The notes below the pieces were generated by a model. The model searched no databases. It was given only the letters and a program-made list of their open reading frames with translations, and was not told where the DNA came from. Positions 5,797-13,102 of a stretch of 16,910 nucleotides of DNA are shown in pieces. Each line of letters opens with the position of its first letter. Within the stretch, counting starts at the first letter, position 1. The position numbers were made by a program, and so were the translations under genes. The stretch comes from an uncultured Mycoplasmatota bacterium (lineage in GTDB: Bacteria > Bacillota_I > Bacilli_A > RF39 > UBA660), in the NCBI GenBank assembly GCA_947087145.1, contig CAMUBM010000003.1, forward strand, positions 1 to 16,910, in the 5' to 3' direction.

Positions 5797-6876
5797 ATGA
5801 AAAAAATGATACCAAATTTATTAACTATATCTCGATTATTGATTGTGCCTTGGGTTCTTTATTTAGGGGTTCAAAAACAGATGCTGCCTCTGGTTATAAT
5901 CGCTGCCTTTGTAGCATTCACTGACTTTTTAGATGGAAAACTTGCAAGAAGATGGGGAGTTGTTAGTGAACTGGGAGCCAAATTAGATACCATAGGAGAT
6001 AAGTGTCTTGCTTTTTCTTTACTTATTATTCTAGTTGTGGATAATCGTTTGTTTTTTTATGTTTTTGTTTTGGAATGCTTGATTGCACTATTCAACATTT
6101 ATGTTTTTTTAAGAACTCGAATTGTTGAATCTTTACTCATTGGAAAAATTAAAACTTGGTTTATTTTTGTAACTATTTTATTAGGATTTCTAGATATGTT
6201 ATTTATGCATATTTCTTTGCCTGTCAATTTGTTTGTTGTTTTAACGGCACTTTTACAACTTGCTAGTTTTATCCAATATGTTCATGCTTATCATGCAAAC
6301 AAAGGGGAAAAAAAAAGGCTTCAACTTGAAAATAAAGAGTATGTCAAATTAGTGAAACCTATTTTGGAACATGAAGAGTTTTTAAAACGAAAAGGTTATC
6401 CGCATCATTATAATGAAAGTGTGTATGATCACGTTTTGCGTGTTTCTTATGATTGTTATAAGATAGGGAAAAAGTTACATTTAGATTATAAATCTCTTGC
6501 TATTGCAGGGCTTTTGCATGATTTTTATGATAAGCCGTGGCAATCTGATTTTGAGAAAAAGCCTTTTTTTCAAAAACATGGTTTTGTTCATGCAGAACAA
6601 GCTAGAGTGAATTCTTTGAAGTATTTTCCGAAATTAATGGACGATAAAATTGGAAGTATGATTAAAACGCATATGTTTCCTTTGAATAAGAAACTTCCTA
6701 AATATAAAGAAAGTTGGATATTAACCCTGGTAGATAAAGCAGATTCGATGGATTTTTTGTTTCACCCTTTACTCATGTCTAGTAAGTTTCGTAAGAAAAC
6801 GATAGAGAAAAGTTCTTTAGAAAAAGAAGAAAGTAATAGAGTGAAAATCAATCGTAAAATGAATTATAGTAAATAA
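5797..6876 (+). CDS. CDP-alcohol phosphatidyltransferase (PgsA-like) fused to an HD hydrolase domain
   Basis: Two domains lie in one 359-aa chain. Residues 1-165 form a multi-spanning membrane enzyme of the CDP-alcohol phosphatidyltransferase family. The full signature D43-x2-D46-G47-x2-A50-R51-x8-G60-x3-D64-x3-D68 is intact. The opening IPNLLTISRLLIVP matches PgsA, which joins CDP-diacylglycerol and glycerol-3-phosphate to make phosphatidylglycerol phosphate. After a charged linker (about 166-190), residues about 190-330 carry an HD domain with H212, H241-D242 and D313 in the right order, plus H261, H265 and H292. That would be a metal-dependent phosphohydrolase on the cytoplasmic side. PgsA is normally about 180-200 aa with no such domain. 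The HD part might remove the phosphate from the product or act on a nucleotide; this is inference. The ATG start has AGGAG ten bases upstream. It is a single-gene unit with its own promoter and terminator. Confidence 0.88.
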   Translation: MKKMIPNLLTISRLLIVPWVLYLGVQKQMLPLVIIAAFVAFTDFLDGKLARRWGVVSELGAKLDTIGDKCLAFSLLIILVVDNRLFFYVFVLECLIALFNIYVFLRTRIVESLLIGKIKTWFIFVTILLGFLDMLFMHISLPVNLFVVLTALLQLASFIQYVHAYHANKGEKKRLQLENKEYVKLVKPILEHEEFLKRKGYPHHYNESVYDHVLRVSYDCYKIGKKLHLDYKSLAIAGLLHDFYDKPWQSDFEKKPFFQKHGFVHAEQARVNSLKYFPKLMDDKIGSMIKTHMFPLNKKLPKYKESWILTLVDKADSMDFLFHPLLMSSKFRKKTIEKSSLEKEESNRVKINRKMNYSK

Positions 6877-6901
6877 AGAAATGACATGTCTTTTCTTTTT
6901 T
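6875..6901 (+). terminator. Terminator after the phosphatidyltransferase-HD gene
   Basis: AAAGAAA (6875-6881) pairs with TTTCTTT (6892-6898) around an inner GACATGTC palindrome with one T/T mismatch, and Ts follow to 6901. The TAA stop overlaps the left arm. The stem is AT-rich, so strength is uncertain. Confidence 0.55.
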
Positions 6902-6913
6902 GTTTACGTCAAT

Positions 6914-6942
6914 TTGACAAAACAAGTATTTTATGCTATAAT
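6914..6942 (+). promoter_or_regulatory. Perfect consensus promoter of the transglutaminase-like gene
   Basis: TTGACA (6914-6919), 17 bases, TATAAT (6937-6942), with TGC just before the -10 box. Every element matches the housekeeping sigma factor consensus. The start near 6949 leaves about 20 bases of leader with a TAGGGG site. Confidence 0.85.
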
Positions 6943-6968
6943 TCTAGTAAGAAATAGGGGTTTTGAAT

Positions 6969-7859
6969 ATGAATTTGTTGGCAATGATGAGACAGGAAGT
7001 TTCAGAATTACATTTAACAGATAAATTAGAGATTGCTTATTATTTATATATGAGAACAGGACAATTGTTTGAATATGATCCTTTATGGGGACTGGCTGAT
7101 TCTTTAGAATTATATAAGATTAAAAATAAGCAAATAGATATAGAAAACATTACAGATCGTTATCTCGTTTGTTTTACATGGTCTAATTTATTTAAAGCAT
7201 TATTGAAAGCTTTTTCTATTGAAGCTTTTATAAAAAGTGATAGTTCGCATGCATATGTGATTGTAACTATTTCAGATAAGAATTATAGCTTTGATTTGAC
7301 AAAAGATTATGAAGATTTAATGCTAATTAAATTTGGATTTCCATCAAAAAATAATCATGAAATTGTAAATGGAAAAGTTTTAGAGGAGTCAATTTTTGGT
7401 TCTGTTGAAAATCACGAACAAGAATTACATTTGAAAAATGCAAAAAAATACTTTGAAATGAAAAAAGTAGAGTTTCATATGTCAGAAGAAGATTATATTT
7501 ATATTTTATTTAAGTGGCTTGAAAAAAATATTTGTTCTTTGTGTTCTAAAGCAGGTGATGTTAGTGGGAATGCTTATGTTCGCTATGTTCTTAAGTTTAT
7601 GTTAGGTGAAGAATATAAGCCTCATTATGCAAAATTTTATAATAAATCCACTAGATATTTTTTTAGGGTGTATTCTATAGAACGAGCTGGTAAAACTTAT
7701 TTCTTTTCTACGCAATCCTCAGAGAATGGAGACTTTGCTTTTAAAGAAATAAAAAGTATAAAAGAAATCCGATTTTATTTGTCTGCTTATTCTGTTGATA
7801 AACCTTATAATTTAGTACATAAAGTAAAAAAAACAGTATCGTTTTCTCGTGTTGCTTAA
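6969..7859 (+). CDS. Transglutaminase-like (cysteine protease fold) protein of unknown role
   Basis: The 296-aa protein has no signal peptide or membrane segment and is probably cytoplasmic. Residues about 60-125 fit the transglutaminase-like core. C68 sits at the start of a helix (LVCFTWSNLFKALLK), H94 begins a strand (SSHAYVIV), and D109 closes the next strand (KNYSFDLT). This is the ordered Cys-His-Asp triad of that superfamily, with typical spacing of 26 and 15 residues. The C-terminal half (about 150-296) is unrecognised and contains further Cys (189, 192) and aromatic residues. Such domains can be proteases, peptide:N-glycanase-like enzymes or cross-linkers, and the substrate cannot be read from the sequence. 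ATG 6969 is preferred to TTG 6963, because TAGGGG (6955-6960) is eight bases from the ATG and only two from the TTG. It is a single-gene unit. Confidence 0.7.
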   Translation: MNLLAMMRQEVSELHLTDKLEIAYYLYMRTGQLFEYDPLWGLADSLELYKIKNKQIDIENITDRYLVCFTWSNLFKALLKAFSIEAFIKSDSSHAYVIVTISDKNYSFDLTKDYEDLMLIKFGFPSKNNHEIVNGKVLEESIFGSVENHEQELHLKNAKKYFEMKKVEFHMSEEDYIYILFKWLEKNICSLCSKAGDVSGNAYVRYVLKFMLGEEYKPHYAKFYNKSTRYFFRVYSIERAGKTYFFSTQSSENGDFAFKEIKSIKEIRFYLSAYSVDKPYNLVHKVKKTVSFSRVA

Positions 7860-7883
7860 AGAGGATTATTGTTTTTTGAAATT

Positions 7884-7908
7884 GGTGTCAAATTGATGCC
7901 TTTTTTTT
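7884..7908 (+). terminator. Intrinsic terminator of the transglutaminase-like gene
   Basis: GGTGTCA (7884-7890) and TGATGCC (7894-7900) pair over seven positions in RNA, with two G-U wobbles and a three-base loop. An unbroken run of eight Ts follows (7901-7908). Confidence 0.75.
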
Positions 7909-7935
7909 GCAAAAAATGTCGTAAGTTGTTATACT
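7907..7935 (+). promoter_or_regulatory. Promoter of ftsK-dgt
   Basis: TTGCAA (7907-7912), a 17-base spacer and TATACT (7930-7935). The -35 box uses the last Ts of the preceding terminator. The predicted start near 7942 leaves a very short leader that begins at the GGTGA site (7942-7946). Confidence 0.6.
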
Positions 7936-7952
7936 TAGTATGGTGAAGATAG

Positions 7953-10193
7953 ATGGCAAAGAAGAAAAAATCAAAAGAAGAAAGTGGTAGTAGTTTTCAA
8001 TATAGTGTAGAACTTACGGGTTTATTTCTTATTTTAGTAGGATTAATTGGATTTGGATTTGGTCCTGTTGGGGCTATTTTAAAGCAGTTTGCCATGTTTT
8101 TGCTTGGTGAATGGTGGTTTTGTGTTTTAATTTTAACTTTGGTTTTAGGAGTGCATATGTTAATGAAACGGAAACTTCCTAACTTTTTTACATCGAAATT
8201 ATTGGGAATTTATATTTTTATTATTATTGTGTTGGTTCTTTCTCACATGACATTTGTAAAAAGTGTTGAAAATCCGACGAGTATTTTTCAAGAGACAATT
8301 AATAATTATATGGATCGTATGGCTTCTATTAGCAAAGCAAATATATTAACCAGTACGGGGCAAACTTCTATTGTAATTGGGGGAGGAATATTAGGAGCGG
8401 CTTTTTCTTTTGGTATTTCCGTATTGTTTGGTTTGACAGGAACTTATATTGTACTAACTATTTTATTTATTTTTGGTTTAGTCATGACGTTTAATTTAAA
8501 TTTGGGGAATTTACTTGGAAAGGTATTTCATAAAAGAGAAAAAAAACAAAAGGTATCTTCTTCAGAAGAAGTACACGATATGGTTCCTATTACGGGAGCA
8601 GATGACGACGATGATAAAATTATTATTACCAGTGTGGAGGAGTTAAAACAAAATCATACTTCAATAGAGCATCAGGAAGAACCAAAGTTACAGGAGAGTG
8701 TTGAAAGTTCTTCTAGTAGTCCAGTTATTAATCATTCTTATAAATTGCCTCCGCTTAGTTTGTTAGATGAACCGAAAAGAGGGAAAAAAGTCAATTCTAC
8801 TGAGTTTATTCGTAGTAATAAGGAATGTTTGGAACGTGTTTTAAATGATTTTCAAATTTCTGGTAAAGTAGTAGAAATTCATGTAGGACCTGCTGTTACG
8901 CAATATGAAGTTGTGGTACCAACAGGGACAAAGTTAAGCCGAGTTAGTAGTATTAATAAAGAAATAGCTCTTGCTCTTGCTGCTAAAGATGTACGTATTG
9001 AAGCCCCTATTCCTGGGAAAAGTACGATTGGTGTTGAAATACCGAATAAAGAAGTGGCTGCTGTACAAATTAAAGAAGTAATTGGGGATGCCGATCCAGA
9101 AAAAATAAAAAAAGGTTTATTGGTTACTTTAGGGAAAGATATTGCAGGACGTACCATTAATGCTGATTTAGCAACAATGCCTCACTTGTTGGTAGCGGGT
9201 TCTACTGGTAGTGGTAAGTCGGTTTGTATCAATAGTATTATTATTTCGTTACTTATGCATTACAGGCCTGATGAAGTAAAACTTGTATTAGTGGATCCGA
9301 AACAAGTAGAACTTTCCAATTATAACGGAGTGCCTCATTTACTTGCTCCTGTGGTAACGGATCCTAAAAAAGCTGCCCTTGTTTTACAAAAAGTCGTGAC
9401 CGAAATGGATAAACGTTATCATATTTTAGCAGATAAGGGTGTAAAAAATATTAAAGATTACAATAAGAAAATAGAAGAAGAAAACAGGAAACATCCAGAA
9501 ACACCAGAGGCAAAAATGAATTATTTAGTAGTCATTGTGGATGAAATGGCGGATTTAATGATTGTTGCTAAAAAAGAAGTGGAAGAGAGTATCATGCGTA
9601 TTACCCAACTTGCTCGTGCTGCTGGAATTCACTTGATTGTTGCAACCCAAAGACCTTCTACGGATGTTATTACAGGAGTTATCAAGACAAATATTCCTTC
9701 TCGTATTGCCTTTAGTGTTACAAGTTACATTGATTCTAGAACCATTTTAGATGCTCCTGGAGCAGAAAAGTTACTTGGAAAAGGTGATATGCTTTATTTA
9801 CCGATGGGAGCCCCTTTTCCTACACGTATTCAAGGATGTTTCATTTCAGATGATGAAATTGGAAGAATTATTAATCATGTTTCCAAGGAACAAGCTGCTT
9901 GTTATGATGAGAGCATTACTAATACCAATACTAACGTTGAAGGAAGTAGTCCACAAGGTCATGGTGGAGAAAATGACGATAGTGACGATCCTATTTATGA
10001 CGAGGTAGTCAAATTTGCTCTCGATACAGGAAAGGTGAGTGCGTCTCTTTTACAAAGAAGATTTCGTCTTGGTTATAATCGAGCTGCTCGTATTATTGAT
10101 TTGTTAGAAGAGCGGGGAATTATTGGGCCACAAAATGGTAGTAAACCAAGAGAAGTTTTGGTGAAATTAAAAGACGAAAATGCGGAAGAGTAG
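7953..10193 (+). CDS. ftsK: DNA translocase FtsK/SpoIIIE
   Basis: A septum-associated ATP-driven pump that moves chromosomal DNA into daughter cells during division (or into the forespore in spore formers). In order across 746 aa: hydrophobic membrane segments within residues about 17-185; an acidic, low-complexity linker that includes a run of five Asp (about 215-220); the alpha/beta motor, with Walker A GSTGSGKS at 416-423 and Walker B LVVIVDEMADLM with D530-E531; and the C-terminal winged-helix gamma domain (about 670-735, GKVSASLLQRRFRLGYNRAARI) that reads polarity sequences on DNA. The linker is short, so the protein resembles SpoIIIE more than long enterobacterial FtsK. The ATG start has GGTGA six bases upstream. 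The dGTPase-like gene follows after 18 bases with no terminator between, so they form an operon. Confidence 0.96.
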   Translation: MAKKKKSKEESGSSFQYSVELTGLFLILVGLIGFGFGPVGAILKQFAMFLLGEWWFCVLILTLVLGVHMLMKRKLPNFFTSKLLGIYIFIIIVLVLSHMTFVKSVENPTSIFQETINNYMDRMASISKANILTSTGQTSIVIGGGILGAAFSFGISVLFGLTGTYIVLTILFIFGLVMTFNLNLGNLLGKVFHKREKKQKVSSSEEVHDMVPITGADDDDDKIIITSVEELKQNHTSIEHQEEPKLQESVESSSSSPVINHSYKLPPLSLLDEPKRGKKVNSTEFIRSNKECLERVLNDFQISGKVVEIHVGPAVTQYEVVVPTGTKLSRVSSINKEIALALAAKDVRIEAPIPGKSTIGVEIPNKEVAAVQIKEVIGDADPEKIKKGLLVTLGKDIAGRTINADLATMPHLLVAGSTGSGKSVCINSIIISLLMHYRPDEVKLVLVDPKQVELSNYNGVPHLLAPVVTDPKKAALVLQKVVTEMDKRYHILADKGVKNIKDYNKKIEEENRKHPETPEAKMNYLVVIVDEMADLMIVAKKEVEESIMRITQLARAAGIHLIVATQRPSTDVITGVIKTNIPSRIAFSVTSYIDSRTILDAPGAEKLLGKGDMLYLPMGAPFPTRIQGCFISDDEIGRIINHVSKEQAACYDESITNTNTNVEGSSPQGHGGENDDSDDPIYDEVVKFALDTGKVSASLLQRRFRLGYNRAARIIDLLEERGIIGPQNGSKPREVLVKLKDENAEE

Positions 10194-10211
10194 AGAAAGG
10201 AGATTTTAAGC

Positions 10212-11291
10212 ATGTCTAGTCCTTATGCTTGCACCAATGAGAATGCTATTCGGTTTGTTTCTGAGAAGGAAGATCCGTATCGTACTCCTTTTTTTCGAGA
10301 TATAGATCGTATTATTTATTCTTTAAGTTATGTAAGGTATGCTGATAAAACACAAGTATTTACGTTTAATGAAAACGACCATATTACTAAAAGAATGGTG
10401 CATGTCCAATTGGTTTCTAAAATAGCAAGGACGATTGGTAGAAATTTAGGACTCAATGAGGATTTGATTGAAGCAGCAGCTCTCGGTCATGATTTAGGAC
10501 ACGTTCCTTTTGGTCATGAGGGAGAACGAATTCTAAATGCGATTAGTTTAGAAAATGGAGAAGGATATTTTCATCACAATATAGAGAGTGTTCGTGTTCT
10601 CATGTGTCTTGAACAAAATGGAAAAGGAAGAAATATTACTTTACAAGTAATGGATGCTATCATGTGTCATAACGGAGAACTTCCTTTGCATGAATATCAT
10701 TCTGTAAGCAAAAGTAAAGAAGACTTTTTGAAAGAATATACATTGTCTTATCAGGAAAAAGATTTTGTAAAAAAACTAGTCCCAATGACTCTAGAAGGTT
10801 GTGTAGTAAGAATTAGTGACATATTAGCTTATATTGGGAAAGATATAGAGGATGCCATCACTTTAGGAGTGATTAAAAAAGAAGAAATTCCTACTTCTAT
10901 TATAGAAGTTCTTGGTGTAACGAACCGAGAAATTGTGAATACTTTTGTCTCCGATGTAATAGAAAATAGCAAAGGAAAGCCTTACATTAAAATGAGTGAT
11001 TCTGTTTATAAAGCTTTGCTTGAATTAAAGGAGTTTAATACCAAAATGATTTATAGTAAAGCCAATACGAAAGAAAATTTGCAAATGTATGAGAACATGT
11101 TTCGTCATTTGTTTATGAAGTATAAAAAAGATGTGGAAATGAAAAATAAGTCTTCGGAAATTTATCAAGTGTTTTTGAATACGATGTGTGAAGACTATTT
11201 AGTAAACACAAATGTAAATCGAATGGTGATTGATTTTTTATCAGGGATGACAGATGATTACATGAAAAAGTGTTATTTAGAGAGCAACTAG
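10212..11291 (+). CDS. dgt: dGTPase-like deoxynucleoside triphosphate triphosphohydrolase (HD domain)
   Basis: A cytoplasmic HD-domain enzyme of the dGTPase family, which splits dNTPs into deoxynucleoside and triphosphate and so limits the dNTP pool. The family signature is clear in 359 aa: the R-T-P-F-x-R-D-x-D-R-I-I-Y-S stretch (24-37), KTQVF (46-50), metal-binding H64, the HD pair H93-D94 within ALGHDLGHVPFGHEGE (90-105), and D203 in RISDILAYIGKDIED. H97 and H102 are further conserved positions. The start is ATG 10212, with AAGGAG (10197-10202) nine bases upstream, directly behind ftsK. The pairing with the DNA translocase may simply be co-expression of chromosome-maintenance genes. The nucleotide preference cannot be read from the sequence. 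Confidence 0.9.
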   Translation: MSSPYACTNENAIRFVSEKEDPYRTPFFRDIDRIIYSLSYVRYADKTQVFTFNENDHITKRMVHVQLVSKIARTIGRNLGLNEDLIEAAALGHDLGHVPFGHEGERILNAISLENGEGYFHHNIESVRVLMCLEQNGKGRNITLQVMDAIMCHNGELPLHEYHSVSKSKEDFLKEYTLSYQEKDFVKKLVPMTLEGCVVRISDILAYIGKDIEDAITLGVIKKEEIPTSIIEVLGVTNREIVNTFVSDVIENSKGKPYIKMSDSVYKALLELKEFNTKMIYSKANTKENLQMYENMFRHLFMKYKKDVEMKNKSSEIYQVFLNTMCEDYLVNTNVNRMVIDFLSGMTDDYMKKCYLESN

Positions 11292-11310
11292 AGAAATTAG
11301 TTGCTTTTTT
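11281..11310 (+). terminator. Intrinsic terminator of ftsK-dgt
   Basis: AGCAACTA (11283-11290) pairs with TAGTTGCT (11298-11305), and Ts continue to 11310. The TAG stop of the dGTPase gene (11289-11291) is part of the left arm and loop. Confidence 0.85.
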
Positions 11311-11420
11311 ATCATTTTTATTTTGTTTGTATTTTTTATTTAATAGTTAAAATAAATTCATTTTATTTGCTATTGACTAATATTTCAACGACTTATCCCT
11401 CGTTCATATAAAAATGGGAC

Positions 11421-11447
11421 TTTTGAAGACTATTTAATCATTCAAAA
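11421..11447. repeat. Short inverted repeat upstream of the exported-protein promoter
   Basis: TTTTGAA (11421-11427) and TTCAAAA (11441-11447) are a perfect 7-bp inverted repeat with a 13-base centre, ending eight bases before the -35 box. It could be an operator. Chance is quite possible in such AT-rich DNA. The rest of the 222-base gap holds the dgt terminator and AT-rich sequence in which I see nothing else. Confidence 0.3.
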
Positions 11448-11454
11448 ATATTAC

Positions 11455-11482
11455 TTGCTTTTTAGAAAAAATATGTTATAAT
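11455..11482 (+). promoter_or_regulatory. Promoter of the exported-protein gene
   Basis: TTGCTT (11455-11460), a 16-base spacer and TATAAT (11477-11482), preceded by TGT (extended -10). The start near 11489 leaves about 25 bases of leader with a GAGGGG site. Confidence 0.65.
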
Positions 11483-11513
11483 AGCAAATAATTTTTGAGA
11501 GGGGAATATTTTA

Positions 11514-12299
11514 ATGAAATTGATGAAAGAGAAAAGAAAGCAAATAAGTACAAATAAAAAAAGAATATTACAAGCTGTTTTTGCTAGTACAATATTTTTA
11601 GGTTTAACGTCTATGGGGATTGGATGTTCGAACGATTTAGATAAAATTGTTTGTTCTAATGAAGAAACTTTATTTGATGCTGGCTTTATTATTAATGGAG
11701 AAGAAAGACTACCATTTTATGTTCGTTCATGTGAAATGTCTGAAAAGCTTCCAGATGCGGATAATTGTTTTTTTAGCTATAAAATAGGTGAAGTTTTTTC
11801 TTTGGATGATAAAAGTTTTATTGGAAATTTGTATATGAGTGATGATTATGATTTTTTTCCAACGACTAGAAATAAATTTATTTTAGATGCCGAGAATCGT
11901 ATTTTGTATTCTTCGGAGCAAATTGCTTTTTTTAATGATTGTGATTCAAATTTAGTATTTGATTCTTCGTTGATTCAAACTTTACAAGAAAGAGATTATT
12001 ATTTTTTAGAACAACTTTTTTTAGAACGTTATCCTTTTTTGCAACGTAATATAGATAAGTATTTTATGGAAGATTTAGCAACTGGTATTGTGAAAGAAAT
12101 TATTGGATATCCACTTTCTTCTTCTTTGTTTTTTAATTATGAAACTTATAGAGTTGAGAATTATTCTGGTTATAATATTACAGTTGATGCTTCTTTTCAA
12201 TCTTGTCTTGGAGACAATGAATATAATAAAACTATAACTTATGAAGAAATTTTTACTATTTTGGAAAGTGAAAAAGATTGTAGTACAAGTAGAAGATAG
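11514..12299 (+). CDS. Putative exported or membrane-anchored Cys-rich protein of unknown function
   Basis: I do not recognise the family. The N-terminus is strongly basic (residues 1-18), followed by a hydrophobic stretch (about 19-37) ending in MGIGC. Cys38 after Gly suggests a lipoprotein-type signal, but position -3 is Gly rather than Leu/Val/Ile, so the lipobox is imperfect and a plain signal anchor is also possible. The outside part (about 39-261) is acidic and aromatic-rich, with cysteines near 47, 73, 85, 143, 230 and 256. That gives six besides Cys38, enough for three disulfides. The start is ATG 11514, with GAGGGG (11499-11504) nine bases upstream; ATG 11523 is an alternative. It has its own promoter and a strong terminator. 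It occupies the place just before ybxB-rpoB where rplJ-rplL usually lies. Confidence 0.65.
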   Translation: MKLMKEKRKQISTNKKRILQAVFASTIFLGLTSMGIGCSNDLDKIVCSNEETLFDAGFIINGEERLPFYVRSCEMSEKLPDADNCFFSYKIGEVFSLDDKSFIGNLYMSDDYDFFPTTRNKFILDAENRILYSSEQIAFFNDCDSNLVFDSSLIQTLQERDYYFLEQLFLERYPFLQRNIDKYFMEDLATGIVKEIIGYPLSSSLFFNYETYRVENYSGYNITVDASFQSCLGDNEYNKTITYEEIFTILESEKDCSTSRR

Positions 12300-12315
12300 A
12301 ATACATATTTTTTAG

Positions 12316-12363
12316 GAAAAGTCAATGAAATTACATGAACTTGTCATTGACTTTTCTTTTTTT
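12316..12363 (+). terminator. Strong terminator of the exported-protein gene, overlapping the next promoter
   Basis: A perfect 13-bp stem (12316-12328 with 12344-12356) with a 15-base loop and seven Ts (12357-12363). The right arm contains TTGACT, the -35 box of the ybxB promoter. Confidence 0.88.
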
Positions 12364-12375
12364 CTATTTTATAAT
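12347..12375 (+). promoter_or_regulatory. Promoter of ybxB-rpoB-rpoC
   Basis: TTGACT (12347-12352), a 17-base spacer and TATAAT (12370-12375). The predicted start near 12382 lies downstream of ATG 12325, which rules out that ATG as the ybxB start for this transcript. Confidence 0.75.
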
Positions 12376-12414
12376 TTTGAATACAATTATTCTTTTAGAT
12401 TGAATGGTGATTTT

Positions 12415-13005
12415 TTGGAACATTATTTTACGAACAATGAAACATTGAAGAGTGAACTAAGAACGATTAAGTATCAATATGGGGTGGATGCTTTTGTTTT
12501 TATGAGTGATAATGGTGTTTTTTCGAAAGATAAAATTGATTTTGGAAGTCGTTTGTTGGTAGAGACTATTTTAGAAGAAGAACGAGATGTATGTACTGTT
12601 TTGGATGTTGGTTGTGGCTATGGATTTATGGGAATTGTTCTTTCTAAACTTTTTTCTTGTCAGGGGACTTTAATTGATGTAAATAAACGAGCGGTGCATT
12701 TGGCAAATAGAAATTGCAAAGAATTGCATGTCGATGCAGAGGCGATTGTTAGTGATGTTTATGAAAATGTAAGTGGAACGTTTGATTTGGTTGTTACGAA
12801 TCCTCCAATACGTGCTGGTAAAAAGGTTGTTTTACAGATTTTATCGGAGGCAAAACAATTTTTGAATCCTCGAGGTCGATTGTGGTTTGTGATACGTAAA
12901 GATCAAGGGGCGAAAAGTATAATGAAACTACTGGAAACTATGTACAAATTAGAAGTTGTGAAGAAAGAAAAAGGATTTTATATTATAAGAGCAAATAGGA
13001 GTTGA
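12415..13005 (+). CDS. ybxB: 16S rRNA (guanine-N2)-methyltransferase-like protein, YbxB/RsmC family
   Basis: A SAM-dependent methyltransferase of the RsmC type; relatives modify a guanine in 16S rRNA. Counting from the TTG, the SAM-binding loop VLDVGCGYG is at about residues 62-70 and the substrate/catalytic loop NPPIRAG at 129-135. The start LEHYFTNNETL matches the usual MxHYFTxNP-type N-terminus. TTG 12415 is chosen for three reasons: GGTGAT (12406-12411) precedes it; family members start there; and the 30 extra codons back to ATG 12325 would lie inside the preceding terminator and upstream of the transcription start. The product is then 196 aa, close to Bacillus YbxB. Its place directly before rpoB is conserved in Bacillus. 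The TGA stop overlaps the -35 box of the rpoB promoter. Confidence 0.87.
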   Translation: MEHYFTNNETLKSELRTIKYQYGVDAFVFMSDNGVFSKDKIDFGSRLLVETILEEERDVCTVLDVGCGYGFMGIVLSKLFSCQGTLIDVNKRAVHLANRNCKELHVDAEAIVSDVYENVSGTFDLVVTNPPIRAGKKVVLQILSEAKQFLNPRGRLWFVIRKDQGAKSIMKLLETMYKLEVVKKEKGFYIIRANRS

Positions 13006-13030
13006 CAGAAAAATTAAAAGAGTTTAGAAT
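13002..13030 (+). promoter_or_regulatory. Internal promoter of rpoB-rpoC
   Basis: A perfect TTGACA (13002-13007), a 17-base spacer and TAGAAT (13025-13030). The ybxB stop TGA (13003-13005) is inside the -35 box. The start near 13037 gives a leader of about 66 bases. Confidence 0.7.
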
Positions 13031-13102
13031 TATAAATTGGTGACGTGTTAATTTTTTTGTGAAATTAGTTTGTTTTTAAAAAATGTTAGATGGGGTGAAA
13101 TC

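Noticed and set aside
6963..6968. TTG 6963 start for the transglutaminase-like gene
   Set aside because: It is only two bases from the TAGGGG site; ATG 6969 has normal spacing.
8879..9157. Open frame on the minus strand inside ftsK
   Set aside because: It lies wholly within a conserved gene, has no promoter or ribosome binding site and reads as a reverse shadow. The same applies to minus-strand frames at 1933-2145, 2579-2812, 4754-5008, 5325-5546, 13223-13429 and 15976-16182.
9751..10008. Second plus-strand frame inside ftsK
   Set aside because: It is out of frame within the conserved FtsK motor and linker region and has no independent signals.
12325..12414. Longer ybxB start at ATG 12325
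   Set aside because: This region is the loop and arm of a strong terminator and lies upstream of the predicted transcription start; the added residues are Phe/Tyr-rich and unlike the family.
13034..13058. Possible attenuator hairpin with a T-run in the rpoB leader
   Set aside because: The stem is five A-T pairs plus G-U wobbles and the predicted transcript start falls inside it, so it is unlikely to form.
13070..13102. Longer rpoB start at TTG 13070
   Set aside because: GTG 13103 has GGGGTGA directly upstream and gives the family-like N-terminus.
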